DNA of 64,000 nt from Aquabacterium commune (lineage in GTDB: Bacteria; Pseudomonadota; Gammaproteobacteria; Burkholderiales; Burkholderiaceae_C): assembly GCF_004362855.1 (NCBI RefSeq), contig NZ_SNXW01000007.1, forward strand, positions 62,001-126,000. Direction: 5' to 3'. The notes under the pieces are model-generated. The model saw nothing but the letters and a program-made list of their open reading frames with translations. It was not told the origin of the DNA and did no database searches. Position 1 is the stretch's first letter, and each line of letters opens with the position of its first letter. The translations under genes were made by a program, and so were the position numbers. Shown here piece after piece: positions 17,721-27,600 of this stretch.

Positions 17721-19445
17721 TCACAGCCCCGCTTTCTGCAGGCTCTGGACGAAGTCGTCGGCCTTCTGGAAACCGATGACGCGGGCACCCGTGCGCTCGG
17801 CACCCTGGGCGTCGTAGAAGACGATGCCGGGCGGGCCGAACAGGCGGAAGCGCTCCAGCAGGGCGCGGTCCTCGGCCGAATTCAGCGTGACGTCGGCCTG
17901 CAGCAGCACGGCCCCCTTCAAGCGCGATTGCACGATGGCGTCGGTGAAGGTGCCGTGCTCCATTTCGAGGCAGGCGGTGCACCAGTCGGCGTAGAAGTCG
18001 AGCATCACGGGCCGGCCGTCGGCTTTCGCCTGCGCCAGGGCGGCGTCCAGCTCGGCCACGGTGCGCACGCGCTGGAAGGGCAGCACGCTGCGGTGCTCGG
18101 CGCCCGATGCGGGCTGCATGCCCAGCACCTGCGTCTGCAGGTAAGGCCAGGCCGGGCGGCTCACCCACAGCGCCATGCCCAGCATGAGGATGCCGAACAG
18201 CGTCTTGACGGCCGTCATCCAGGGGCCGGTGCGCGGCAGCAGGCTGCCCGCCGACAGGCCCACCAGCAGCAGCGGCAGGCTCATGCCCCAGGCCAGGGCG
18301 TAGAGCGCGCCTGCGCCCAACCACACGTCGCGCGTCTGGCTGATGTAGAGCAGCGCCCCGGCCAGCGGTGCCGACACACAGGGGCTGACCACCAGGGCCG
18401 ACACCACGCCCATGGCGAACACGCTGACGAACTTGCCACCGGGCAACCGGTTGCTGCCCCGGCCCAACCAGCTCTGCACCGAGGCCGGCAATTGCAGCTC
18501 ATAGAGCCCGAACATGGACAGCGCCAGCAGCACCATCAAAAAGCCGAAACCCAGCACCACCCAGGGGTGCTGCAGGTAGGCGGCCAGGCCCTGGCCCAGC
18601 AGCCCCGCGGCCACGCCCAGGGCCGTATAGACCAGCGCCATGCCTTGCGAATACGCCAGCGCCAGGGCGAAGCCGCGGCCCCGGCTGACGCGCTCGCGCT
18701 GCCCGACGATGATGGACGAGAGGATGGGCACCATGGGCAACACGCAAGGCGTGAGCGACAGCAACATGCCCGCCAGCAGGAAGACGGGCAGCACCGTCCA
18801 CCACTGGCCCGAGGCCAGGGCGCGCTGGATGCGGTCGTCCGCCCCGGTGTCAAGCGCCGCACCGGCAGGCGAAGTGGCATCACCGTTCGCTGCAGCGGCG
18901 CCACCGAGCCCGCCAGCGGCCGCGCCCTTGCGCTCAGGCTGCACCGACAGGATCTGGCCCTGGGCGTCGAGGCTGACCAGGAAGCGGCGCTTTTGCGGCG
19001 GGTAGCACAGGCCCGCATCGGCACAGCCCTGGTAGCCCACGGTCAGGATGGCCTCGCCCGGCACACCCGGCATGCCCGAGGGCAGGCCCAGGCTGCCGCT
19101 GACATCGCCGTGATAGACCTCCAGGTCCTTGCCGAAGTTGGGGTCGTGCTTGGTCACGCCGGGCGGCAGGTCCCAGCTCAGGGGCAGGGGCTGTTGCCCG
19201 GCCGTCTGCAGCATGGCCTCGAAGCGCTCGCGGTAGAGGTAAACCGCCGGCGCCAGGGTGAAGCTCACCTGCAGGGCGCGCGGGCCCGAGGCGCTGACCG
19301 CCACGCGGAAGGCCTGGTCCACGGGCAGGAAGTCCTGGGCGCGGGCAGGACCTGCGCAGAGCATGAGCAGCATCAGGCCCAGGCGCCAGGCCAGGGCGAA
19401 AATGAACGTGGGATGGAAACGGGGATGGGGCACGGGCGCTTGCAT
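17721..19445 (-). CDS. dsbD: Thiol:disulfide interchange protein DsbD
   Basis: Inner-membrane reductase carrying electrons from cytoplasmic thioredoxin to periplasmic DsbC, cytochrome c maturation and other thiol acceptors. The 574-residue protein has a signal peptide ending ARAQ, an N-terminal periplasmic DsbD-alpha domain with redox pair Cys141 and Cys147 (GCADAGLCYPP), and an eight-helix domain with the two key cysteines in LTPCVLPMVPI and VSPCVSAPLAG. A C-terminal thioredoxin-like domain follows, with Cys489-Thr-Ala-Cys492 in FYADWCTACLEME. All six catalytic cysteines are present. It is co-directional with the Bcr/CflA gene and divergent from cysK, with about 80 bases between. Confidence 0.95.
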   Translation of the reverse strand: MQAPVPHPRFHPTFIFALAWRLGLMLLMLCAGPARAQDFLPVDQAFRVAVSASGPRALQVSFTLAPAVYLYRERFEAMLQTAGQQPLPLSWDLPPGVTKHDPNFGKDLEVYHGDVSGSLGLPSGMPGVPGEAILTVGYQGCADAGLCYPPQKRRFLVSLDAQGQILSVQPERKGAAAGGLGGAAAANGDATSPAGAALDTGADDRIQRALASGQWWTVLPVFLLAGMLLSLTPCVLPMVPILSSIIVGQRERVSRGRGFALALAYSQGMALVYTALGVAAGLLGQGLAAYLQHPWVVLGFGFLMVLLALSMFGLYELQLPASVQSWLGRGSNRLPGGKFVSVFAMGVVSALVVSPCVSAPLAGALLYISQTRDVWLGAGALYALAWGMSLPLLLVGLSAGSLLPRTGPWMTAVKTLFGILMLGMALWVSRPAWPYLQTQVLGMQPASGAEHRSVLPFQRVRTVAELDAALAQAKADGRPVMLDFYADWCTACLEMEHGTFTDAIVQSRLKGAVLLQADVTLNSAEDRALLERFRLFGPPGIVFYDAQGAERTGARVIGFQKADDFVQSLQKAGL

Positions 19446-19527
19446 CCGCACATTCTGACCCGGCCCGGCGTATCCTGTGCGCCGTCGGTCCAATCCCCCG
19501 GAAATCCCATCGCAGGAGCCTCGTCCC

Positions 19528-20463
19528 ATGAAAGCCCGCCACATCCTCGAGACCATCGGCCAGACGCCGCACATCCGCATCAACCGCCTGTTCGGGAACG
19601 CCTCCGGCGCCGAGGTGTGGATCAAGTCGGAGCGCAGCAACCCGGGTGGCTCCGTCAAGGACCGCATCGCCCTGGCCATGGTGGAAGCGGCAGAAGCCAG
19701 CGGCGCCCTGCAGCCTGGCGGCACCATCGTCGAGCCCACCTCGGGCAACACCGGCGTCGGCCTGGCCATGGTGGCCGCCGTCAAGGGCTACAAACTCGTG
19801 CTGGTGATGCCCGACAGCATGTCCATCGAACGCCGCCGCCTGATGCTGGCCTATGGTGCCTCCTTCGATTTGACCCCGCGCGAAAAAGGCATGAAGGGCG
19901 CCATCGCCCGCGCGCAAGAACTGGCCGCAGCCACGCCCGGCGCCTGGATCCCGCAACAGTTCGAGAACCCCGCCAACATCGCCGTGCACGCGCGCACCAC
20001 CGCCCAGGAAATCCTGGCCGACTTCCCCGAGGGCCTGGACGCGCTGATCACCGGCGTGGGCACCGGTGGCCACCTGACGGGCTGCGCCCAGGTGCTCAAG
20101 GCCGCCTGGCCCCAGCTGAAGGTGTTCGCGGTCGAGCCCAAGGCCTCGCCCGTCATCTCGGGTGGCCAGCCCTCGCCCCACCCCATCCAGGGCATTGGCG
20201 CAGGCTTCGTCCCCGCCAACCTGGACACCACCTTGCTCGACGGCGTGATCCAGGTGGACGCCGAAGACGCCCGCGAGTACGGCCGCCGCGCCGCCCGCGA
20301 GGAAGGCATGCTGGTGGGCATTTCCTCCGGCGCCACGCTGGCCGCCATCGCGCAAAAGCTGCCTGAGCTGAACGCCGCACTGGGTGGCAAAGCCCGGGTG
20401 CTGGGCTTCAACTACGACACCGGCGAACGCTACCTGTCGGTCGAGGGCTACCTGCCGGCCTGA
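19528..20463 (+). CDS. cysK: Cysteine synthase A (O-acetylserine sulfhydrylase)
   Basis: PLP enzyme making L-cysteine from O-acetylserine and sulfide. The 311-residue protein has the PLP lysine in [12 protein letters not shown], the substrate loop [21 protein letters not shown], the PLP phosphate-binding loop [11 protein letters not shown] and [10 protein letters not shown]. The [12 protein letters not shown] form and the length point to CysK rather than CysM; substrate choice between sulfide and thiosulfate is not certain. The ATG at 19528 follows CAGGAG and matches the family N-terminus. Divergent from dsbD. Confidence 0.93.
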   Translation: MKARHILETIGQTPHIRINRLFGNASGAEVWIKSERSNPGGSVKDRIALAMVEAAEASGALQPGGTIVEPTSGNTGVGLAMVAAVKGYKLVLVMPDSMSIERRRLMLAYGASFDLTPREKGMKGAIARAQELAAATPGAWIPQQFENPANIAVHARTTAQEILADFPEGLDALITGVGTGGHLTGCAQVLKAAWPQLKVFAVEPKASPVISGGQPSPHPIQGIGAGFVPANLDTTLLDGVIQVDAEDAREYGRRAAREEGMLVGISSGATLAAIAQKLPELNAALGGKARVLGFNYDTGERYLSVEGYLPA

Positions 20464-20501
20464 ACCGGCGCCCACGCCCACGCCCGCCCCCGACACCACC
20501 G

Positions 20502-21290
20502 ATGCCCACCCGCCGCCACCGCTTCCACCGCTCGCCCTGGGCCATGCTGATCGCGCTGATCGCCAGCGTGCCGGCCTTCTACGACTCGATGATGCCCACG
20601 CCCGCCACCTGGGCGACGTGGATGTACGTGGTCAGCGGCTTCGTGGTGCTGGGCTGGGCCTGGTCGGCGCGGCGGGCGGCGCGGCGCGGCGACAACAGCC
20701 ACACCTGGGGCATGCGCCCGTCGGAAGAGCGGCTGGACTGGTTCCTGGGCGCCTCGCTGCTGCTGAGCGCGGTGCTGCCGCAAAGCAACGAGTCGGAGCC
20801 TGCGCTGGCCTGGCGGCTCGTCATCTCGGTGCTGATGCTCTACCGCCTGCTCAAGATCAGCATGCCGCTGCTGACCGAAACCGGCCTGGCCCGCCTGCTG
20901 GTGCTCGGGGCGGCGGTGCTGGGCCTGTGCGGCATCGGTTTCTACTGGCTGGACCCGGGCATCAAGTCGGTCAACGAAGGCCTGTGGCTGGCGTTTTCCA
21001 CCGCGGCCACCGTGGGCTATGGCGACGTGGTGCCCAGCAGCACGGCCTCGCGCGTGTTCTCGGTCTTCGTGGTGCTGCTGGGCTACGGCGTGCTGTCGCT
21101 GGTGACGGCCAGCATCGCGGCCATGTTCGTGGGCACGCAGGAGCGCAAGGTCGAGCGCGAGATCCTGCGTGACATGCACGAACAGCTGAAAACCGTGCAC
21201 GAGGAGATTGCCGAACTGAGGGAAGAACTGCGCGCTGAGTTGCGCGCCGCCCGACACACATCCCAGGAAGATCAGCGTAAGCGCCAGTGA
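20502..21290 (+). CDS. Voltage-gated-type potassium channel subunit
   Basis: A 262-residue inner-membrane ion channel. About four hydrophobic helices precede the pore loop, whose selectivity filter is TVGYGD at 170-175. The inner helix [20 protein letters not shown] follows. From about residue 212 a charged coiled coil ([20 protein letters not shown] and beyond) forms a cytoplasmic tail that probably tetramerises. There is no RCK domain. Regulation and gating are unknown. The last 19 bases overlap the 3' end of pyrC on the other strand. It follows cysK by 38 bases. Confidence 0.88.
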   Translation: MPTRRHRFHRSPWAMLIALIASVPAFYDSMMPTPATWATWMYVVSGFVVLGWAWSARRAARRGDNSHTWGMRPSEERLDWFLGASLLLSAVLPQSNESEPALAWRLVISVLMLYRLLKISMPLLTETGLARLLVLGAAVLGLCGIGFYWLDPGIKSVNEGLWLAFSTAATVGYGDVVPSSTASRVFSVFVVLLGYGVLSLVTASIAAMFVGTQERKVEREILRDMHEQLKTVHEEIAELREELRAELRAARHTSQEDQRKRQ

Positions 21291-22312
21291 AGCGTCTCGC
21301 CGCCACGCAGCGGCTTGATCTCGGCCTCGCCGAAGGGCAGTGACTCGGGCACCACCCAATCCTCGCGGACCAGGGTGATGCGGTCGGTGTTGCGCGGCAG
21401 CTGGTAGAAATCGGGCCCGTGGAAGCTGGCGAAGGCTTCGAGCTTGTCGAGCGCACCCATGGCCTCGAAGGCCTCGGCGTAGAGCTCGATGGCGCAAGGC
21501 GCCGTGTAGCAACCGGCACAGCCCGAGGCGTGCTCTTTGAGGTGGGATGCGTGCGGCGCGCTGTCCGTGCCCAGGAAGAACTTGGGGTTGCCGCTGGTGG
21601 CGGCCTGCACCAGGGCCAGGCGGTGCTCCTCGCGCTTCAAGATGGGCAGGCAGTAATAGTGCGGGCGGATGCCGCCGGTGAAGATGGCGTTGCGGTTGTA
21701 GAGCAGGTGCTGCGGCGTGACGGTCGCGCCCACGAAGCGGTCGGCCTCGGTGACGTACTGCGCGGCCTCCTTGGTGGTGATGTGCTCGAACACGATCTTC
21801 AGCTCGGGGAAGTCGCGGCGCAGCGGGATGAGCTTGTCGTCGATGAAGGCCTTCTCGCGGTCGAACACATCGACCTCGCTGTCGGTGACCTCGCCGTGCA
21901 CGCAGAACACCAGGCCCTCGCGCTGCATGGCTTCGAGCACCTTGTGCGTCTTGCGCAGGTCGGTCACGCCGGCGTCGGAATTGGTGGTGGCGCCGGCCGG
22001 GTAGAGCTTGAAGGCCACCGCGCCCATGGCCTTGGCGCGGGCCACTTCCTCGGCCGGGGTGTTGTCGGTCAGGTAGAGCACCATCAGGGGCTCGAAACTC
22101 AGGCCAGCCGGCACGGCAGCGCGGATGCGGTCGCGGTAGGCGATGGCCTGCTCGGCCGTGGTCACCGGCGGGCGCAGGTTGGGCATGACGATGGCGCGTG
22201 CGAACTGCCGCGCCGTGTCCGGCACCACCGCCGCCATGGCCGCGCCGTCGCGCACGTGCAGGTGCCAGTCGTCGGGGCGGGTGAGGGTCAGGGTGCTGGG
22301 CGTGGAAGTCAT
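21272..22312 (-). CDS. pyrC: Dihydroorotase, PyrC type
   Basis: Zinc metalloenzyme that closes carbamoyl-aspartate to dihydroorotate in pyrimidine synthesis. The 346-residue protein shows the class II dihydroorotase marks: [13 protein letters not shown] (HxH zinc ligands), [22 protein letters not shown] (carboxylated lysine region), [30 protein letters not shown] and GTDSAPH (catalytic Asp). Length and motif order fit E. coli PyrC. The start at 22312 gives the family N-terminus. It converges with the potassium channel gene, overlapping by 19 bases. Confidence 0.96.
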   Translation of the reverse strand: MTSTPSTLTLTRPDDWHLHVRDGAAMAAVVPDTARQFARAIVMPNLRPPVTTAEQAIAYRDRIRAAVPAGLSFEPLMVLYLTDNTPAEEVARAKAMGAVAFKLYPAGATTNSDAGVTDLRKTHKVLEAMQREGLVFCVHGEVTDSEVDVFDREKAFIDDKLIPLRRDFPELKIVFEHITTKEAAQYVTEADRFVGATVTPQHLLYNRNAIFTGGIRPHYYCLPILKREEHRLALVQAATSGNPKFFLGTDSAPHASHLKEHASGCAGCYTAPCAIELYAEAFEAMGALDKLEAFASFHGPDFYQLPRNTDRITLVREDWVVPESLPFGEAEIKPLRGGETLHWRLR

Positions 22313-22450
22313 GGCGTGGGTGCGTGGGTGCCTGGGGGTGGGCGTTCGTCGCGGAAGAAGACCGGCATTTTCGCACTTTGCCGGCTGACACCGGCCCACG
22401 CGCTGCCTTAGCATGTCCCCCACCAACGCGATGCATTGCACGGAGGACCC

Positions 22451-23293
22451 ATGGCCGATTTCCCCTCGCCCAGCACCCGCTCTGGCGCGCCCAAGCTCAT
22501 CAAAGCGATCTTCATCGGCGCGGCGGTGCTGATCGCGCTGTCTGCGCTCAACCCCATCACCGTCATCTCGGCGGGCGAGCGCGGCGTCAAGGCCACCTTC
22601 GGCAAGACGGACGACATGGTCTATGGACCGGGCATCCACTTCAAGGTGCCCATGGCGCAGACCATGCACCTGATGGACGTGCGCATCCAGAAGGGCGAGG
22701 GCGAAGGCGATGCCGCTTCGCGCGACCTGCAGTCCGTGCACACCCGCATCGCCATCAACTACCACCTGGACCCGGTCCGCGTGGTCGATGTCTTTCGCAA
22801 CATCGGGCCCAGCACCGAGATGGCGGCCGACCGCATCATCATCCCGGCCGCGCAGGAAGCGGTGAAGGCCATCACCGCCAAGTTCACGGCGGAAGAGCTC
22901 ATCACGCGCCGCACCGAGGTGCGCGACGCCATCAGCGCCCTGCTGCGCGAGAAGATGCAGCGCCACGGCCTGTTGCTGGACGAATTCGCCATCGTCAACT
23001 TCGCGTTTTCGCGCTCGTTCGCCGAGGCCATCGAGGCCAAGGTCAAGGCCGAGCAAGAGAAGCTCAAGGCCGAGCGCGACCTGCAGCGCATCGAGGTCGA
23101 GGCCAAGCAGAAGGTGGCCAGCGCCCGCGCCGAAGCCGACGCCCTGGCCCTGCAGCGCCAGCAGATCACCACCGACCTGCTGGCCCTGCGCCGCATCGAG
23201 AACGAACGCGACGCCATCCGCAAGTGGGACGGCAAGATGCCCAGCGTGACGGGCGGCAGCGTGCCGTTCATCAACGTCGAAGGCAAGCGTTGA
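22451..23293 (+). CDS. SPFH/prohibitin-family membrane protein
   Basis: A 280-residue inner-membrane scaffold protein. One N-terminal transmembrane helix (about residues 14-36, [20 protein letters not shown]) anchors an SPFH domain that starts [15 protein letters not shown] and includes [16 protein letters not shown] and [16 protein letters not shown] long coiled coil follows (about 195-250), rich in Lys, Glu and Ala. Such proteins oligomerise in rings and modulate proteases such as FtsH or organise membrane domains. It resembles prohibitins more than HflC, and no hflK neighbour is present. ATG at 22451 follows GGAGG. A short hairpin follows the stop. Confidence 0.87.
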   Translation: MADFPSPSTRSGAPKLIKAIFIGAAVLIALSALNPITVISAGERGVKATFGKTDDMVYGPGIHFKVPMAQTMHLMDVRIQKGEGEGDAASRDLQSVHTRIAINYHLDPVRVVDVFRNIGPSTEMAADRIIIPAAQEAVKAITAKFTAEELITRRTEVRDAISALLREKMQRHGLLLDEFAIVNFAFSRSFAEAIEAKVKAEQEKLKAERDLQRIEVEAKQKVASARAEADALALQRQQITTDLLALRRIENERDAIRKWDGKMPSVTGGSVPFINVEGKR

Positions 23294-23305
23294 TCAGGTG
23301 TGCTG

Positions 23306-23323
23306 GCGGAGCAGTTGCTCCGC
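23306..23323. terminator. Hairpin between SPFH gene and RHS-associated small gene
   Basis: A perfect inverted repeat, GCGGAGCA then TGCTCCGC, separated by two bases, lies between two convergent stops (23293 and 23329). It could end transcription from both directions. No T-run follows on either strand, so the call is tentative. Confidence 0.35.
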
Positions 23324-23328
23324 AGCCG

Positions 23329-23526
23329 TCACTGCTCCGATCTTCCTGATGCGTCTTTATCTTCTACCGTAGCGATCAATCCATTAATCAGCACACCAAA
23401 GACAAGTATCGATGCAAGGATCCAGAAATTTAGCCCGGTTACCCATGCAGCAACACCTGCCACTGCTGCACACACCACGAGCATCACTGCAAGAACCTTA
23501 AGGTTCACTCTCTCTGACAGTTTCAT
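23329..23526 (-). CDS. Small two-helix membrane protein coupled to orphan RHS tip (candidate immunity or partner)
   Basis: A 65-residue protein of no recognised family: a basic N-terminus ([10 protein letters not shown]), two hydrophobic helices (about residues 11-29 and 32-52) and a charged tail ending GRSEQ. The chosen ATG at 23526 overlaps the TGA of the RHS tip as ATGA, the same arrangement as the main RHS gene and its downstream gene, which favours this start over one nine bases upstream. By position it should be the immunity protein for the displaced tip, and its membrane location would fit a tip acting on the membrane. That function is inference from gene order only. Confidence 0.55.
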   Translation of the reverse strand: MKLSERVNLKVLAVMLVVCAAVAGVAAWVTGLNFWILASILVFGVLINGLIATVEDKDASGRSEQ

Positions 23527-24154
23527 TTGGGACATCCACATTGCGCAGCTCCTGCGCCCCCGACAGCACCGACACCAGTACCATAAGCATTCACACCAAA
23601 GTTGGTCTTGCCAGCAGAGGCTCGCAACTGGGCATCTGTTTTGTTTGCCAAATTTGCGGGCCGCCAATGACGACCAACTCCCCCACGGAAAAACGTTTTC
23701 AGTCCCGCTCTGAAAGCGCTTGCCTCTGCTCCTGACGAGGCCAACAAGGATCCTGCCTTGGCCAGCCCTGCATATGCAAGGCGTCCGCCGCCTGCAGCAA
23801 GCGCGCCCACGCTACCGTAGCGATATGCATCGCTGCAAGGATCGAGTCCGCCATCGATTCCAGCAAGTTCGCGCAAATATCCCCCCGACCCAAGCAGCAG
23901 AGCATCACCAAAACCTGCGGAGGCATCGACCAATTCTTGCGGTAGCGGATCGCCCAAAGCCCACAAGCCCATGGGATCTGTGTACATCAGAGGATTACCC
24001 CCCACATATGCATACGGATTGACACCCCCCTCCACCCCAATCGGATCCGGCTGCGTGTACCGCCCCACCTGCGGATCGTAGTAGCGATGCCAGTTGTAGT
24101 GCAAGCCGCTCTCGGCGTCGAAGTACTGGCCGGGGAAGCGCAGGTTGATGGTGG
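23523..24154 (-). pseudogene. Displaced RHS C-terminal tip with a piece of core, no start
   Basis: On the minus strand the frame begins inside the RHS core sequence [20 protein letters not shown], runs through the core end ([23 protein letters not shown]) and continues into a tip of about 150 residues quite unlike that of the intact RHS gene, ending AAQCGCPK. Upstream the frame meets a TGA inside the hairpin at 24161-24182, and no ATG precedes the core, so it lacks a plausible start. The first 151 bases are almost identical to the matching part of the intact RHS gene. This is the usual form of an orphan RHS tip left by an earlier tip exchange. It can be expressed only if recombined with the intact gene. 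Confidence 0.8.
24004..24154. repeat. Direct repeat copy A (RHS core end, in orphan tip)
   Basis: Nearly identical (about three mismatches seen) to 25158-25308, spaced 1154 bases apart, same orientation. It encodes the RHS core end just before the variable tip. Recombination between the copies would delete the present tip and its downstream gene and join the orphan tip to the RHS gene. Confidence 0.85.
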
Positions 24155-24160
24155 AGCAAC

Positions 24161-24182
24161 GGGGGCTGCATCAGCAGCCCCC
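24161..24182 (-). terminator. Hairpin after RHS immunity candidate
   Basis: A perfect nine-base stem (GGGGGCTGC / GCAGCCCCC, loop ATCA) lies three bases after the stop of the gene at 24186-24629. It fits a transcription end for the RHS operon. No long T-run follows on the minus strand. The hairpin also marks the junction where the orphan core fragment begins. Confidence 0.5.
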
Positions 24183-24185
24183 GCG

Positions 24186-24629
24186 TCATTGCTCAATGGA
24201 TGGATCACAAAGCAACTGGCAGGTAACCTCCATCTCGACTGGAGGATCGGCGCCCAAGATCTCTTCAAAGTACTTGCTGCCAGCACCGTACTCGATGGAG
24301 AACACAAAGCCACCAACCACCCAAACGCTCGCCTCAAGTTGTTGCCCTGCGCCATCAACCCGCAGGCGAACCTTTGCAAGCAAGAGTTCTTCCGTTTTGT
24401 TGGGAAATGAGATGGCGGGATCAAAGGTCGCCTTGCCCTTCTCCATCCTGTAGAAATTGACCTCAACACCATCCGGTAACCGTTGGATTTTGTTCACCGC
24501 CTGGAGCTGCTTGTCCCAAACAGGTACCGCACCAGGACTGAGGCACTTCCTCACAGCAGTGAGGATCACACGTTCCAACTCTGACGGCTCGGAGCCTGAA
24601 CCAAACAACTTTGCAATCAAATTTTTCAT
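24186..24629 (-). CDS. Candidate immunity protein of the RHS tip
   Basis: A 147-residue soluble-looking protein with no motif I can name. It starts MKNLIAKLFGSGSEPSELER and has a mixed alpha/beta pattern with INKIQRLPDGVEVNFYRME-like (here VNKIQRLPDGVEVNFYRMEK), ASVWVVGGFVFSIEYGAGSK and a C-terminus holding one CQLLCD pair. The ATG at 24629 overlaps the TGA of the RHS gene as ATGA, so it is translated with the RHS protein, the normal arrangement for an immunity gene. Its codon and base composition is AT-richer than the surrounding chromosome, like the tip itself. An immunity role is inferred from position; a structural or chaperone role cannot be excluded. Confidence 0.6.
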   Translation of the reverse strand: MKNLIAKLFGSGSEPSELERVILTAVRKCLSPGAVPVWDKQLQAVNKIQRLPDGVEVNFYRMEKGKATFDPAISFPNKTEELLLAKVRLRVDGAGQQLEASVWVVGGFVFSIEYGAGSKYFEEILGADPPVEMEVTCQLLCDPSIEQ

Positions 24630-27600
24630 TGCGAGCACGTGCAATCGTTCATTGCCATACCAGCAGCACCGTATGCACTGCCAGCTCCTGCGCCTTTATA
24701 CACATTTGGAAGGCGCGTCCATTGCTGAGAAAGTCTGTTTGGCATTGGATTGGCAGCCTTCCACGTCCTGGGCATGAATCGATACCGATATGGATCAGAC
24801 AATGCATGCACTTCCTTGGTAACGTAGTTGCCATTCCAAAGAGCGCGCGGCCCACCCATTCGATTCGGGATCCAGTGCGAGAACTCCTTACCTGCACCTC
24901 GTGTACCAGCCGCACGGAGACCTCCGGCGACCCCTGTTGCAGCCGCAACGCCAGCACCGGCCCACTGTCCCGCACCGTAAGACCCGGAACACTTGTTCAC
25001 TCCCCCATTGGTCCCCATTTGATCACGCACCCAGTCGGTTAACCCCAGAGATAGCGCGTCCCCCATCCCCGCAGAAAAATCAACCAAGTCATCTGGCAAC
25101 GGATCACCCCAAGCCCACAAACCATACGGGTCGTAGTAGCTGTTTGGGTTCCCCTCGACATATGCATACGGATTGACACCCCCCTCCACCCCAATCGGAT
25201 CAGGCTGCGTGTACCGCCCCACCTGCGGATCGTAGTAGCGATGCCAGTTGTAGTGCAAGCCGCTCTCTGCGTCGAAGTACTGGCCGGGGAAGCGCAGGTT
25301 GATCGTGGTCTTGATGCCGTCGCCGTCGGGGTCTTCGTTGGGCGCGGTGTTGCCGAAGGCATCGCTGGTCCACGTCCACACCACCTTGCCCGTGCTGTCG
25401 GTGCCTCGGCGCGGGGTGTTGAGTTGGTCCACTTCCAGATAAACGATGTGCTGGCTGCTGGCCGTGTCATGGAAGATGACGGCGGCTGGCGTGTCGTCTT
25501 TCCAGGCATAGGTCACCAGGGCCTGGCCTGCGCGCGGGCCTGAGCCTGCAATTTCCTGGAACAGGTGGCCGTTGGGGTCGTGGATGTACAGGGTGATGGC
25601 GGGGGTTCCGGCGGGCGGGTTGGCCAGGGTTTTCTGGCCACGCAAGCCCAGGTGGTCGTAGAGATAGCTGGCGACCTGCACTCCGTTGATGCTGACCTTG
25701 GCAAGCTGGTTGTCGTCGTTGTAGGCCTGCGTGCGGGTCACCAGGCTGCCATTGAGGCGCACGCGTTCGCGGGTGACGTTGCCTGCGGCATCGTGGATCA
25801 CGTTCTGGCCATTGCGCGTGGCCAGGCGGTTGCTGTTGGCCACCACCGTGTAGCTGCCGCTGGCATCGCCCGTGCGGTTGCCGTTGGCGTCGTAGGTGAT
25901 GTTTTGGGTGCTGGGGCCGGTTTCTGCCTTGAGGCGGTCCAGCACGTCGTACTGGTAGGTGGCGGCTTGGCCGTCGCGGGTGATGCCTGAGACGTTGCCG
26001 CGCTCGTCGTGGGTGATGGTTTCGGTGGATGTTGTGGATGTGGTCTGTGCGTGGGCAGCCTCGGGCTGGGTCAGCGCCCCGATCGTCACAAGCAGTGCCA
26101 GCAGCATCGACATCAACCTGGCTGGTCGCGTGTGTTGGGCTTTGGCGTGTTTGCGCAGGGTTGCCATCAGGCCCGCACCCAGGCTCAACAGCGCCCAGGC
26201 CGGGATGGGCACGTCGCCATCTTGCACGCTGCCGCTGCCGCCTGCTGGCGCGCTGCGGCTGCCACTGCTCAGGCCCGACCCCATGTCGAAGTCCCGGTCA
26301 AAAACACGCTGGTTGCCATAGGTGCTGCGGTCGGCTTCGCCTGTGGCCTGGTAGGTGGTTTCGCTCACCACCACGGCCGCTTGCCCATTGAGCAGGCCCA
26401 GCACTTGGCTGGCACGGCCTTCGGCATCGCGCCCCAGGGCCACGCTTTGGTTGCCCGCGCCCACGCTGGCGCTCAGACGGTCCTCACCGTCGTAGCCCCA
26501 TTGACTGGCCACCTGCTGCGCACTGTTGCTGCCCAGGGCCGCAAAGCGCTGCGCCTGGCCGGTGATGTTGCCGAAGGCGTCGTAAGACAGATAGCGTGTG
26601 CCCAAGGCTGTGCTGATCTGGCACAGGCGGCCCTGGCCGTTGCCGCATGCCAAAGGGGCACCCGAGGGGCTGCTGTCCCAGCGCCAGCTTTGGTCCAGGC
26701 TGGTGTCAGCACCTGTGCCGGTGTGCTGAACAGCAGTCAGGCGGTTGAGGGCATCGAATTGCTGGGCCATGGTGAGTCCCCGCGCATCCACCCGGCTCAC
26801 GAGGTTGCCTGCGGCATCGAAGGTTTGCTTGACCGCGCCCGGCGTGCCGGGTGTGCTGCCGCTCGTCTCTGTGCTGGTTTCTTGCAGCACCTGACCGAAG
26901 CCGTCGCGCTGGTACGTCCAGCCACCGCCATTGGGGGCGCTGAGCGCTTGCAGTTCGTCGTTGGCCTTCGGTGCAAGCGTGGTGGGCTTGGCTGCGCCAT
27001 TGATCGCATCTTCGATGGTGGTGAGTTGGTCCAGCGCGTTGTAGCGACGCGCTTCCTTGGGCGGGCTGCTTTCGACATAAGCCGCCACCTGTGGGCGCTG
27101 GGTGGTGGTGGGGTTGCCCTGGGCGTCGTAGCCCAGTTCTGTGGCGGCATCTTGCCCATTGATCTGGCGGATGTGGCTGGACAGACGGTTGAGCGCATCG
27201 AACTCACGGCGGATGAGTTTGGCGCTGCTGCCGTCGGCGTTCTTCCACTCTTCACGGGTGACGTTGCCTGCGTTGTCCAGGGTGTAGCTGACGGTTTCAC
27301 CGCTGGCGCTGCGCATACCGATGAGGCGGTGGGCGTCGTCGTACTGGAAGGTGTAGCGGCGGCCCGTGGCGGCCCCTGCTTGGCCCGCGCGGGTGCTGAC
27401 CACGCCGCCGGGCAGGCCGACTTCATCGAGCAGGCCACGCGGGTCGTAGTGGTAGGTGGTGGTGCGGGTGGCCGCGCCACTGGCGCTGAGGCTGCGGCTG
27501 CGGCTGGTGAGGAAACCGCGGGGTGAGTAGGTGTAGGTGGTGCTCAGGCCGTTGGCGTCGCTCATGGCCAGCAGGCGCCCAGCCTTGTCGTACTGGGTGT

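Noticed and set aside
16500-20366. 1288-codon open frame on the plus strand
   Set aside because: Antisense to the Bcr/CflA and dsbD genes, whose protein families are certain.
23523-24104. Orphan RHS tip as an independent gene starting at a TTG
   Set aside because: The TTG is a Leu codon within the conserved core sequence; no ribosome site is present and the frame extends upstream to a stop in the hairpin.
23995-24472. Minus-strand frames across the repeat and hairpin
   Set aside because: They are alternate frames of the RHS core fragment and the immunity candidate.
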